Part shown: piece after piece, positions 1 through 8,103 of the stretch
Position numbering within the stretch: position 1 is the first letter of the stretch
How the letters are laid out: each line of letters begins with the position of its first letter
Assembly (NCBI GenBank): GCA_014380365.1
Contig: JACMJZ010000007.1
Location: forward strand, 62,001 to 126,000
DNA from: Pyrinomonadaceae bacterium
GTDB lineage: Bacteria > Acidobacteriota > Blastocatellia > Pyrinomonadales > Pyrinomonadaceae
Direction: 5' to 3'
DNA length: 64,000 nucleotides
The notes under the pieces: model-generated
What the model saw: only the letters and a program-made list of their open reading frames with translations
What the model was told of the DNA's origin: nothing
The model's database searches: none
Position numbers and translations under genes: made by a program

Positions 1-2
1 GC

Positions 3-1295
3 TCCGCTTGGGCAGAGTTCGAGCAGCGTGACGACGGACTCCTGGACTTCACTTTCTATGGCTCGATGTTCGCCCCGGTTGGTCCTGGCATCCGCTGGCC
101 GCTCAACTTCGTTGGTCCATCGGGGCAGTTTGCCACCATCCCGGCCGCCGGCACGGTCATGCATCCGCACCTCCACTTAAGCACGAAGGAGCCGGCAGGT
201 GGCGGCGAGTGTCCCGACATACCATTTAATACGGTCCAGGAGCTGACGCTGTTTACACACAACAGCAGCTTCGGCGATGCCTTTACCCTGCACGCGCCGC
301 AGCTCGGCGGCAAAGCGACCGGCCGCTCACACCTGCTCGGGCGCGCGCTGGTGCAATACGGCGTCCGCTCAGGTAACACTGTTCCCGTCGCTGTCTTTGC
401 TCTTAACCCTGGCGGCGTGATGGAGGAGATGGAGCCATCGCCGATCAGTCAGGTCTTTCCCGGGCGCCTCTACGCCGGCCCAGTCGGATTCGACGAGATT
501 CTGCGCTTCCCGCTCCGCTCATACTCGCTCGACGACCTGGCGATTATTGATGACCCGTTTGACATCTCGGTTGGCGCAGTCGATTTGCGTTCGGGCCGAT
601 TCGTCAACAAGTTGCTGCACCGTGGCTTCATCAATCAGGACTTGATTTTCGCGCTCCTCCGCGTCGAACCGCGGACGCCGGGCAGCTCGTTCAACTTTCG
701 CGGCCCTGCCGTGTTGGAAAAAGGCGCCGATGGTGGCACCGTCTTCCGCTTCCTCGGCGAGGTTTTTATTCCTTACCCGGAAGGCTTCCTTTTCCCGAAC
801 CCCAACCTCACTACAGGGTTCCCAGCGGGTGCCGACTCGAGGTTGGATCCGTTTCTCTGGTTACACGCGATTTCGGATCGGCGGGCAGGGGAGTACGTCA
901 AAACCGGAGAAGGGAAAAACATTGTGTCTTCGGTGGGCGAACAGTTCTCTTACCGCTATTCGATTCCGAACGATCCGGCGAAGCGCGCTGCAATGTTCGA
1001 GTATGAGAACCACAGCCAGCAGGGAAAGTTTCGTATGCATAGCCTCGCGTGGGTGGGCTTCAGCAACTCGAAAAGATCTCAACGTAAGTCAGACTCCCGG
1101 AAGTCTGTTGGCTACGATACGCTTTCCTTCACCTGCTTTGGTGTCTGGAGCAAGGACGGGGTGAACACTCTTCTGCAAGCCTCGGCCCAGTTCTCAACCT
1201 CTCCCGAGCGACCATATGTTGGGATCCAGGTTGCCTCCGGCGTCGTCTCAAACGTCAACACGAAGCCACCGAATATAGAGAATGCCATGCCCTAA
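3..1295 (+). CDS. 5'-truncated protein of unknown function
   Basis: I do not recognise this family. The frame is open from the left edge (first whole codon at position 3), so the N-terminus lies outside the window. At least 430 residues are visible. An ATG at 66 is in the same frame, but the codons before it (reading ...LLDFTFYGS) also look coding, so it is probably internal. There is a histidine cluster HPHLH about 33 residues after that Met, many Pro/Gly/Phe residues and no obvious membrane segment in the visible part, which suggests a globular beta-rich protein. It ends 14 bp before the DinB-like gene, so the two are probably cotranscribed. Function cannot be given. Confidence 0.75.
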   Translation, partial: SAWAEFEQRDDGLLDFTFYGSMFAPVGPGIRWPLNFVGPSGQFATIPAAGTVMHPHLHLSTKEPAGGGECPDIPFNTVQELTLFTHNSSFGDAFTLHAPQLGGKATGRSHLLGRALVQYGVRSGNTVPVAVFALNPGGVMEEMEPSPISQVFPGRLYAGPVGFDEILRFPLRSYSLDDLAIIDDPFDISVGAVDLRSGRFVNKLLHRGFINQDLIFALLRVEPRTPGSSFNFRGPAVLEKGADGGTVFRFLGEVFIPYPEGFLFPNPNLTTGFPAGADSRLDPFLWLHAISDRRAGEYVKTGEGKNIVSSVGEQFSYRYSIPNDPAKRAAMFEYENHSQQGKFRMHSLAWVGFSNSKRSQRKSDSRKSVGYDTLSFTCFGVWSKDGVNTLLQASAQFSTSPERPYVGIQVASGVVSNVNTKPPNIENAMP

Positions 1296-1309
1296 GACGG
1301 GGGAATCTG

Positions 1310-1978
1310 ATGACAGCAGCCGCGACTTCGGTAACGACAGTGACATGTTCATTTGGTGTCGAAGAGGGCCTCGCGGAGTTTCGCGCGACGCGTGAACGCA
1401 CGCTGGCGCTGGTCAACGGACGCACGCAGACACAGCTTGACTACACGCCGGCGCCGGACCGCTGGTCTGTCGGAGAGGTACTGGACCACATGCTTCTAGG
1501 TGAGCGTATAAACCGTGAACAAATTGCAAAGCTTATCGAGATGAGCAGGAAAGGGGAAAAACCGGAGCTGAGGCTGACTTTTTCCGACCTCGACATTTCT
1601 GTGACCGGGGTTCCGCGCGCCGTTCTGCCGCTGCTCGAAATCCCGCTCACCATCATGAACATGCTCGTGCCTGACAATCTCCGAACTTACCTGACCCGCA
1701 ACCGGCTAGTGCGGTTCAAGAATCCTGACGTGGCAACTCCACGCCGTGCGCGGGCGGGGGTTCAGCTTCGCGCTGATCTCACCGATTCACTTCGAGAGAC
1801 CGAGTCGCTCTTTCAAGACAACCCCGATGTCGATTACTCCGAGATGGTGGTCCAGCACCCGTTGCTTGGTCGCTACGACGTCCCAGGCCTCTTGCGTTTC
1901 ATGGCGGCTCACGAGCAGCGCCATCAATCACAGATTACTGACGTTCTCTCAGACCCGCACACTCCGTGGGAGGTCTGA
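1310..1978 (+). CDS. DinB-family (DinB_2) metal-dependent enzyme
   Basis: This is a 222-residue four-helix-bundle protein of the DinB/YfiT superfamily. Members bind a divalent metal through three histidines. Several are thiol transferases or hydrolases, and most are uncharacterised. The typical N-terminal pattern is present (PAPDRWSVGEVLDHML, His60), as is the C-terminal pair in HEQRHQSQI (His201 and His205), which together supply the three-His site. There is no signal peptide, so it is probably cytoplasmic. The ATG at 1310 follows a GGGGGAAT ribosome site, 14 bp after the preceding gene. The substrate cannot be told from sequence. Family assignment is confident; function is not. Confidence 0.85.
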   Translation: MTAAATSVTTVTCSFGVEEGLAEFRATRERTLALVNGRTQTQLDYTPAPDRWSVGEVLDHMLLGERINREQIAKLIEMSRKGEKPELRLTFSDLDISVTGVPRAVLPLLEIPLTIMNMLVPDNLRTYLTRNRLVRFKNPDVATPRRARAGVQLRADLTDSLRETESLFQDNPDVDYSEMVVQHPLLGRYDVPGLLRFMAAHEQRHQSQITDVLSDPHTPWEV

Positions 1979-2002
1979 ATCGACTGAGGAGGATTCTTAC
2001 CC

Positions 2003-2377
2003 ATGAGCAGACAGTATTCGAGACGAGAAGATGAGGCGATGTGTTGGATGATAGAGGGTGATTGGTACGTCTTCGAACAAGAAACGACGAGACCCTTTGA
2101 GTTGGTCAAGGCGGCCGCAGCGCGCGGCTTGATGCAGGGTCTTTCGGGCCTCGACACCTCCCACCACTGGGAGGGAACTACCTGTCACATCTCAGCTCCG
2201 GGAGCTGAAAGCAAATTGACCTTTGATCACGGAAAGGTGACTTGCAGGCTTCGCATTAGTTCGTTCCCGGCGATCCTCTTCAAAACGAGAATACTGTCGG
2301 ATGTACACGCGACTACGTTGGATATTTGCGGCGCAATGTGTTCGGTGAACAAGAACGTCTTCATCTCCGAACCCTGA
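2003..2377 (+). CDS. small conserved-looking protein of unknown function
   Basis: A 124-residue protein with a good ribosome site (GAGGAGG about 12 nt before the ATG) located 24 bp after the DinB-like gene. Residues about 60-115 read as alternating beta-strands (GTTCHISAPGAESKLTFDHGKVTCRL, quoted in part). This loosely recalls small polyhydroxyalkanoate-system or polyketide-cyclase-like proteins, but no motif is decisive. It has five cysteines and no signal peptide. I leave the function open. The Shine-Dalgarno and operon-like spacing support a real gene. Confidence 0.6.
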   Translation: MSRQYSRREDEAMCWMIEGDWYVFEQETTRPFELVKAAAARGLMQGLSGLDTSHHWEGTTCHISAPGAESKLTFDHGKVTCRLRISSFPAILFKTRILSDVHATTLDICGAMCSVNKNVFISEP

Positions 2378-2411
2378 TTCAAAAAGTCTGGGCTGCCCGG
2401 GGACCCTTGAT

Positions 2412-3932
2412 ATGTACCGGAACCTTCTATTCTACATCGCCGTCCTTTCGGTGTTCGGAGTCGGCACTTACTTAGTGTTGGACTACGGCGCGCGCGTACA
2501 GCCCCGCGAAACTTCCATGGAAAGGAAACTCGAGCCCGGATCGGCCGGCTTTCACCAGCAGCAGCCGAAAACCGAGGCCTCGACTGCCAGCCTGGTCGGC
2601 GAGTTGCGCCAGAACCTCCAACACCCTTTGAGTATTTTGCTTTTGCAGGTGGTCGTCGTCATCCTGGCGGCGCGAATAGTCGGCAACCTCTTTCTTAGGA
2701 TGGGCCAACCAGCAGTCATCGGGGAGATAGTGGCGGGCATCATCCTCGGCCCTTCGTTACTCGGCATGTTTTTTCCCGGGGCGCAGGTGTTTTTGTTTCC
2801 GGCATCATCAATGGACTTCCTGAAGCTGCTCAGTCAGGTTGGAGTCATCCTGTTCATGTTTATCGTGGGGATGGATCTGAATGTGCAGCACCTCCGCCAG
2901 AAAGCGCATGCCGCAGTGTTGGTCAGCCATGCCAGTATCGTCGTGCCGTTTTTCCTGGGCGTGACACTCGCGCTTCTTATCTACCCCTCGATGGCCCCGG
3001 CACACATTTCATTCAGCGCGTTTGCTCTATTCATAGGCGTGGCAATGAGCATCACGGCCTTTCCGGTGCTTGCCCGAATCATTGCAGAGCGCGGGCTGAA
3101 CAAAACGCATTTGGGAAGCACCGCCATCGCCTGCGCAGCAGTAGACGATGTGACGGCGTGGTGCATTTTGGCGATGGTCGTGGCACTCGTCAGGGCGAAC
3201 GGCTTGAGCGGTGGATTGTTGACAATTTTCTTAACGCTCATCTTCATCGGCGTGATGCTGTTTGTGGTTAAGCCACAGGCCGACCGCCTGTTGGGCGAGA
3301 AGATTCGAAGCGAGATAAACGGCAAAGGGACCATGGCATTGGTTCTGGTGATCATATTTACTTCGGGCTTGTTCACCGAGGTGATTGGCATCCACGCTCT
3401 GTTCGGGGCGTTTTTGGCGGGCGTGGTCATGCCTTCGCACGAGAGCCTCCGCAACTTCCTGCGCCAGCGACTTGAGACAGTAAGCTCAGGTTTTCTACTA
3501 CCGCTATTCTTCGCCTACACGGGTTTACGCACACAGATTGGCCTGCTCGACGATTGGCAGAGCTGGTTAGTTTGCCTTGGGGTTATTGGCGTGGCAATCG
3601 CGGGCAAACTGGGCGGGAGCATGCTGGCTGCCCGGTGGACGGGCATGAACTGGCAAGAGTCTTTTTCCCTGGGCGCACTGATGAATACGCGAGGGCTAAT
3701 CGAGCTGATCGTACTCAACCTGGGATATGACCTGGGAATTCTTCCGCCGAAGATTTTCGGGGTGATGGTTCTTATGGCGCTCACCACGACGTTTATGACA
3801 GGGCCGCTACTTTCGCTATCCGAATTTTGGAGCCGGAGAAGGGCCTTAATCGGTAAGACGGCGAACCCGCAGCATGAATCGCGGGTTGCCCTTCCGGGCG
3901 TCCTTGACCCTCCCGCGGGGGTAAAGGTATGA
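2412..3932 (+). CDS. CPA2-family cation/proton antiporter (Kef/NhaS3-like)
   Basis: A 506-residue integral membrane protein of the monovalent cation:proton antiporter-2 family, exchanging Na+ or K+ for H+ across the inner membrane. An unusual N-terminal segment (one membrane helix plus a hydrophilic linker, residues 1-75) precedes the standard core. The core begins with the family signature around residues 95-120 (GQPAVIGEIVAGIILGPSLLG) and contains about 12 helices, including AVDDVTAWCILA with the conserved acidic pair in the ion site, and the late helix MNTRGLIELIVLNLGYDLG. No RCK/TrkA-N regulatory domain is attached, so this is not a complete KefB/KefC. The ATG at 2412 was chosen because it opens the first membrane helix. 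The cfa gene follows after 113 bp. Confidence 0.93.
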   Translation: MYRNLLFYIAVLSVFGVGTYLVLDYGARVQPRETSMERKLEPGSAGFHQQQPKTEASTASLVGELRQNLQHPLSILLLQVVVVILAARIVGNLFLRMGQPAVIGEIVAGIILGPSLLGMFFPGAQVFLFPASSMDFLKLLSQVGVILFMFIVGMDLNVQHLRQKAHAAVLVSHASIVVPFFLGVTLALLIYPSMAPAHISFSAFALFIGVAMSITAFPVLARIIAERGLNKTHLGSTAIACAAVDDVTAWCILAMVVALVRANGLSGGLLTIFLTLIFIGVMLFVVKPQADRLLGEKIRSEINGKGTMALVLVIIFTSGLFTEVIGIHALFGAFLAGVVMPSHESLRNFLRQRLETVSSGFLLPLFFAYTGLRTQIGLLDDWQSWLVCLGVIGVAIAGKLGGSMLAARWTGMNWQESFSLGALMNTRGLIELIVLNLGYDLGILPPKIFGVMVLMALTTTFMTGPLLSLSEFWSRRRALIGKTANPQHESRVALPGVLDPPAGVKV

Positions 3933-4045
3933 GCGCGCCGGAGATTAACCGCGAAGCAGGTCGAGGCGGCGACATGGTTTTCCCGCAGCGAATGAAGGTA
4001 TGAAGCAGAATCCCAGTCGCGGAGCAGGCAAGGAGAGAAACAACG

Positions 4046-5311
4046 ATGAAAGCCAGGCAGATATTAACAGGACACGCATTACGCAGTCTCTTTGGGCAGA
4101 TGCACGGCGGCTCATTTTCCGTCACGTACTGTGACAGCACTACGCAACATTTCGGAGACGACGAGCCGCAGTTTCAGATTAGTTTTTGTGACGACAGCCT
4201 CCTCGATCTATTGCACGGCGATATGTTGGTGAACTTCGGCGACGCCTACATGGACGGGCGCATGGACTTTGAAGGCGACCTCGCGGATTTAATGTCCCTT
4301 GCTTTGCGGAGCGGTCTAATGTCCGCCACCGGAGAGGTGAAGGGTTTAGCGGGCACGGCTCTGCGTGTAGTCGGCAAACTGCGGTCGCTTAACCACGAGA
4401 AGGAAAACATCGCGCACCATTACGATCTTGGCAACGACTTTTTCAGTCTTTGGCTTGACGAATCCCTCACCTACTCGTGCGCCTACTTCCATAAGACTTC
4501 CGATTCACTCGAACAGGCGCAACAACAGAAAATCGATCACTCGCTCCGGAAATTGCGACTCAAGCCCGACGAAAGTTTACTTGACATAGGCTGTGGCTGG
4601 GGCGCGCTGGTGATGCGAGCCGCTGAACACTTCGGCGGAAAGGCAACAGGCATCACGTTAAGCGAGGAACAATATGCCGGCGCTTCGGAGCTGATTAAAG
4701 CGAGAGGAATGCAAGGCCATGCGAGCGTTCGCCTCATGCATTACAGCTCACTTGCGCGAGAAGAACAATTCGACAAGATCGTCAGCATTGGCATGATGGA
4801 GCACGTCGGGAAAGCGAACCTTGCGGAGTTTACGCGTGGCGTGGAGACGATGCTCAAACCGGACGGGTTAGCTCTCCTGCACTCGATTACTGTGCTCAAA
4901 GAGGGACCCGTCAACGGCTGGATCGAAAAGCACATCTTCCCGGGCGGCTATGTACCGACGCTCTCCGAAATACTGAGCCATCTCACCTCGCGTGATTTTC
5001 GGGTCTGGGACGTCGAGAATTTAGCACCCCACTACCGCATGACGCTCGATCATTGGTCGGAACGCTTTGAGCAATGTGTGCCGCTCGTGCGGAAGAAGTT
5101 TAGTGAAAGATTTGTCCGCATGTGGCGTCTTTATTTGCGCGCCTCTTCAGCTGCTTTTCGTGAAGGCGTAGTCGAAGTGCATCAGATTCTCGTTTCACGC
5201 GGGCAGCAGAGCGGCTTACCACTCACGCGAGAAGACCTTTATTCGAGTTCGAAGCATCGAGTTGATGAACGAATCTCTCTCGTCGGGCGTGAAAGGTGCT
5301 CGACTGTTTAA
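4046..5311 (+). CDS. cfa: cyclopropane-fatty-acyl-phospholipid synthase
   Basis: A 421-residue SAM-dependent enzyme that transfers a methylene group to the double bond of unsaturated acyl chains in membrane phospholipids. An N-terminal lipid-binding domain (1-120) is followed by the diagnostic AHHYDLGNDFFSLWLDESLTYSCAYF segment (residues 123-148, quoted in part; Cys145 in the active-site region), the SAM-binding motif LLDIGCGWGALV (178-189) and the catalytic-region motif SIGMMEHVG. Length is slightly longer than E. coli Cfa. The ribosome site AAGGAGAG lies just before the ATG. It follows the antiporter, a pairing that would suit envelope stress (inference). The last residues overlap a short downstream frame described separately. 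Confidence 0.95.
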   Translation: MKARQILTGHALRSLFGQMHGGSFSVTYCDSTTQHFGDDEPQFQISFCDDSLLDLLHGDMLVNFGDAYMDGRMDFEGDLADLMSLALRSGLMSATGEVKGLAGTALRVVGKLRSLNHEKENIAHHYDLGNDFFSLWLDESLTYSCAYFHKTSDSLEQAQQQKIDHSLRKLRLKPDESLLDIGCGWGALVMRAAEHFGGKATGITLSEEQYAGASELIKARGMQGHASVRLMHYSSLAREEQFDKIVSIGMMEHVGKANLAEFTRGVETMLKPDGLALLHSITVLKEGPVNGWIEKHIFPGGYVPTLSEILSHLTSRDFRVWDVENLAPHYRMTLDHWSERFEQCVPLVRKKFSERFVRMWRLYLRASSAAFREGVVEVHQILVSRGQQSGLPLTREDLYSSSKHRVDERISLVGRERCSTV

Positions 5312-5423
5312 CCAGGCAGGAATGATTCACCAAGCTATCAGTCCGAACGGAAAGGGCGCGGCGTATCTGCGAACCGCCGCCGAGATGAATCCTCATTACG
5401 AGGACTTCCACGTGCACTGCTGA
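5265..5423 (+). pseudogene. possible TPR-like gene remnant overlapping the cfa 3' end
   Basis: A 52-codon frame starting at ATG 5265, overlapping the last 47 bp of cfa in another frame and ending at 5423. Its C-terminal part (GKGAAYLRTAAEMNPHY) resembles the last helix of a tetratricopeptide repeat, where '..A..YLR.A.E.NP..' is typical. There is no convincing ribosome site. It may be the tail of a decayed TPR protein, or chance. Confidence 0.25.
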
Positions 5424-5480
5424 TTTCTTCCGATAGAAGCGATTGGCCTCAAGTTTTCAGGAAAACTATAAGGAGCAAAC

Positions 5481-8045
5481 ATGCCACGAAGAAGTCTCAA
5501 AACTCTGGCAATCATCGCAGTCGTACTTTTGTTCGGATGTGTTTTTGTGGTCTATCGTTTCCTGTCACACAAAGGACCGCGTCCCGGGACTGTTCTTGAT
5601 GAAGCAAGGCAGGCAAACCGTCCCGCCAGCTCTTTTGTTGCCGCTGATGAAGATTACTTCCACGATATGGATGGCGGGATTCCGCTCACGCCGGCTGAGG
5701 TAAAAGGCCGCAACACCTGGGTTCTTTGGACAGGAGGCAACGATCGTTTCTGGGACGCCATAGGCGTTACAAGTCTCGGCTCGCTTGATCTGCTGAAAAC
5801 GATTTCCTCATTTCCCAATCCAATCTCCGGCAATCCCAACGACAAGATGAACTTCAACCGCGACAATCGTTGGAATTATCTTGGACTGGTCAATGAGCCA
5901 TGCTTTGAAAAGCCTCCGGGCCCTGATCCTGAGCGTTTCGGGCTATGGTTGGATAAACGTATCGTCTCCCCGGAGTGTCCGCCTGATCCCTTCGAAAACG
6001 AAACCAAGTATCCCGGGGTGCGTATTGGTTCGCGTGGTCAAACTTTGCCTCAAGGCCAAGCCAATCAGCACCTGCCCAAAGACAAGAAGATGCCGGTCGG
6101 ATCTTTTTACGGATACGCAACAGGAATAGTCGGGCTACGCCTTTTCCCGAACCCGGCCTTTGATGCGGCCGCCGCCCAGAAATGGGATCCGGAAAAGTAT
6201 TACAGCGATCCGAACTACTACTACTCCAAAGATCTGATTCGTCCCTACCGCGTCGGCATGTCGTGCGCCTTTTGCCATGTCGGCCCGGATCCGCTCAAGC
6301 CGCCCGCAGACCCGGAGCATCCCAAGTGGGAAAACTTGAACAATAGCGTGGGTGCGCAATATTTCTGGATCGATCGCATCTTTGACTGGAAAGCAGACGC
6401 GTCGAACTATGTCTTTCAGATGTTCCACACGTCGAGGCCTGGAGCTCTCGACACGTCCCTCGTCTCCACCGACAACATCAACAATCCGCGGACAATGAAC
6501 GCAATCTACAACCTTGGACCACGTCTTGAGCAAGCAAAGCGTTTCGGAAAGGAAACGCTGGGACCGGGGAGCATCGATAATAAGCAGTTGAACGATTATG
6601 TTCCGGCTGGCGATCCGCTGGCGCAGTTTTTTGTTCCGCCGAACACAGTCTACTCACCACGTGTTCTAAAAGACGGTTCCGACTCGGTGGGTGCGCTCGG
6701 CGCACTGAACCGCGTCTATCTGAACATTGGCCTATTCAGTGAGGAGTGGCTGCTTCATTTCAATCCGCTCATCGGCGGCAAGGTGGTCACACCGATTGAG
6801 ATAGCCGTCGCCCGCAAAAACTCGAGTTATTGGGAGGCAACTGAGGCGCAGACTGTCAACATGGCACTCTTCTTCTTGAAGGCTGCTAATCCGCACAGGC
6901 TACAGGATGCGCCCGACGGTGCGAAATATTTAAACAATGGAAATCCTGACGATGCGCCGTACGTCGAGCGGGTCAATAAAGGCAAAGTTATCTTTGCGGA
7001 AAACTGCGCACGTTGTCACTCCAGCAAACTTCCGGTTCCCGACAGCCCTAAAAAAATCTATGACGCCAAGGGTTGTGCCGGCAAAGATTACTTGCAGTGC
7101 TGGGACGAGTATTGGCAATGGACCAAGACGGAGGAATTCAAATCCAAGATGCGTGCCATTGTCACGGCTCCGGATTTTCTGGACGGCAACTACCTTTCGG
7201 CGGAACACCGCGTTCCAGTCACGCTGCTCCAGACCAACGCATGCAGTCCACTCGCGACGAACGCTATCAGGGGCAACATCTGGGACAACTTCTCGTCCGA
7301 TAGCTATAAGGACTTGCCGTCAGTGGGCTCAATCAAGGTCTATCACCCGGTCACCGGAGAGGAGCAATCGTACTCGCTTCCCGGTGGCGGGCGCGGCTAC
7401 ACCCGTCCCGCGTCGCTTATCAGCTTATGGTCCACGGCGCCGTTTCTACTCAACAACACGGTAGGGACCTTCAATCCCAGCCCGTCAGTTGAGGCGCGCA
7501 TGCAGTCGTTCCAGGATTCCATCGAACAGATGCTTCTGATCAAGGAACGCGAAAAGGACTCGGTGCTGGGAGACAAAGTGCCAGGCGTAATCGACCGCAC
7601 TACCACCCGGTGCTACTTGCGCGTCCCTTCAGGTTATGTACCTGAGGGTCTGAAAGGCTGGGGCGAGACATTATTCCCGAGCATCGTCGGCGAACAGGGA
7701 ATCGAGATCGGTCCCATCCCGCCCCGCACTCCGGTCAGCTTGCTGGCGAATTTGATGGTGCGGCCGGAAGAGATGGGCCTTTGGGATCGCCTCGGCCACG
7801 ACCGAAAGGTGCTCCATCTTGTGCTCGACATCAAGCGCAAATTCAAGGAACTGGGTGACAACCCAACCGACGCGCAAGCGCAGGAGGTCCTCAAGCCGCT
7901 TGCCGATCAGTTGATGGCGTTAAGCAAGTGTCCCGATTACGTGGTGAACCGTGGCCACTACTTCGGCACCGGGCGTTTCGGAGACGACTCACACCTAAGT
8001 GACCAGGACAAGCGCGATCTGATCGAGTTTTTGAAGACTTTCTAA
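5481..8045 (+). CDS. membrane-anchored di-heme c-type cytochrome
   Basis: An 854-residue protein with an N-terminal signal anchor (LKTLAIIAVVLLFGCVFVVYRFL, residues 6-28, quoted in part) and a large periplasmic domain. Two covalent heme sites are visible: CAFCH at 262-266 and CARCH at 509-513. The regions around them (GGNDRFWD near 84, DNINNPRTMNAIYNLGPR near 337) suggest a distant member of the bacterial di-heme peroxidase/RoxA-like superfamily, but the size and 247-residue heme spacing are larger than in classical cytochrome c peroxidase. The ribosome site AAGGAGC precedes the ATG. A GMC flavoprotein follows after 58 bp, so it probably accepts electrons from that dehydrogenase (inference). 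Heme content is certain from sequence; enzymatic activity is not. Confidence 0.85.
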   Translation: MPRRSLKTLAIIAVVLLFGCVFVVYRFLSHKGPRPGTVLDEARQANRPASSFVAADEDYFHDMDGGIPLTPAEVKGRNTWVLWTGGNDRFWDAIGVTSLGSLDLLKTISSFPNPISGNPNDKMNFNRDNRWNYLGLVNEPCFEKPPGPDPERFGLWLDKRIVSPECPPDPFENETKYPGVRIGSRGQTLPQGQANQHLPKDKKMPVGSFYGYATGIVGLRLFPNPAFDAAAAQKWDPEKYYSDPNYYYSKDLIRPYRVGMSCAFCHVGPDPLKPPADPEHPKWENLNNSVGAQYFWIDRIFDWKADASNYVFQMFHTSRPGALDTSLVSTDNINNPRTMNAIYNLGPRLEQAKRFGKETLGPGSIDNKQLNDYVPAGDPLAQFFVPPNTVYSPRVLKDGSDSVGALGALNRVYLNIGLFSEEWLLHFNPLIGGKVVTPIEIAVARKNSSYWEATEAQTVNMALFFLKAANPHRLQDAPDGAKYLNNGNPDDAPYVERVNKGKVIFAENCARCHSSKLPVPDSPKKIYDAKGCAGKDYLQCWDEYWQWTKTEEFKSKMRAIVTAPDFLDGNYLSAEHRVPVTLLQTNACSPLATNAIRGNIWDNFSSDSYKDLPSVGSIKVYHPVTGEEQSYSLPGGGRGYTRPASLISLWSTAPFLLNNTVGTFNPSPSVEARMQSFQDSIEQMLLIKEREKDSVLGDKVPGVIDRTTTRCYLRVPSGYVPEGLKGWGETLFPSIVGEQGIEIGPIPPRTPVSLLANLMVRPEEMGLWDRLGHDRKVLHLVLDIKRKFKELGDNPTDAQAQEVLKPLADQLMALSKCPDYVVNRGHYFGTGRFGDDSHLSDQDKRDLIEFLKTF

Positions 8046-8103
8046 AACGCTGGGATGGGGAGCTACAACCCGCTTCCCAAGGCTTCCCCCGAGTGGAAAA
8101 AAT

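Noticed and set aside
3929-4003. A 24-codon frame overlapping the antiporter stop by ATGA
   Set aside because: No ribosome site of its own and no recognisable sequence; more likely spacer before cfa.
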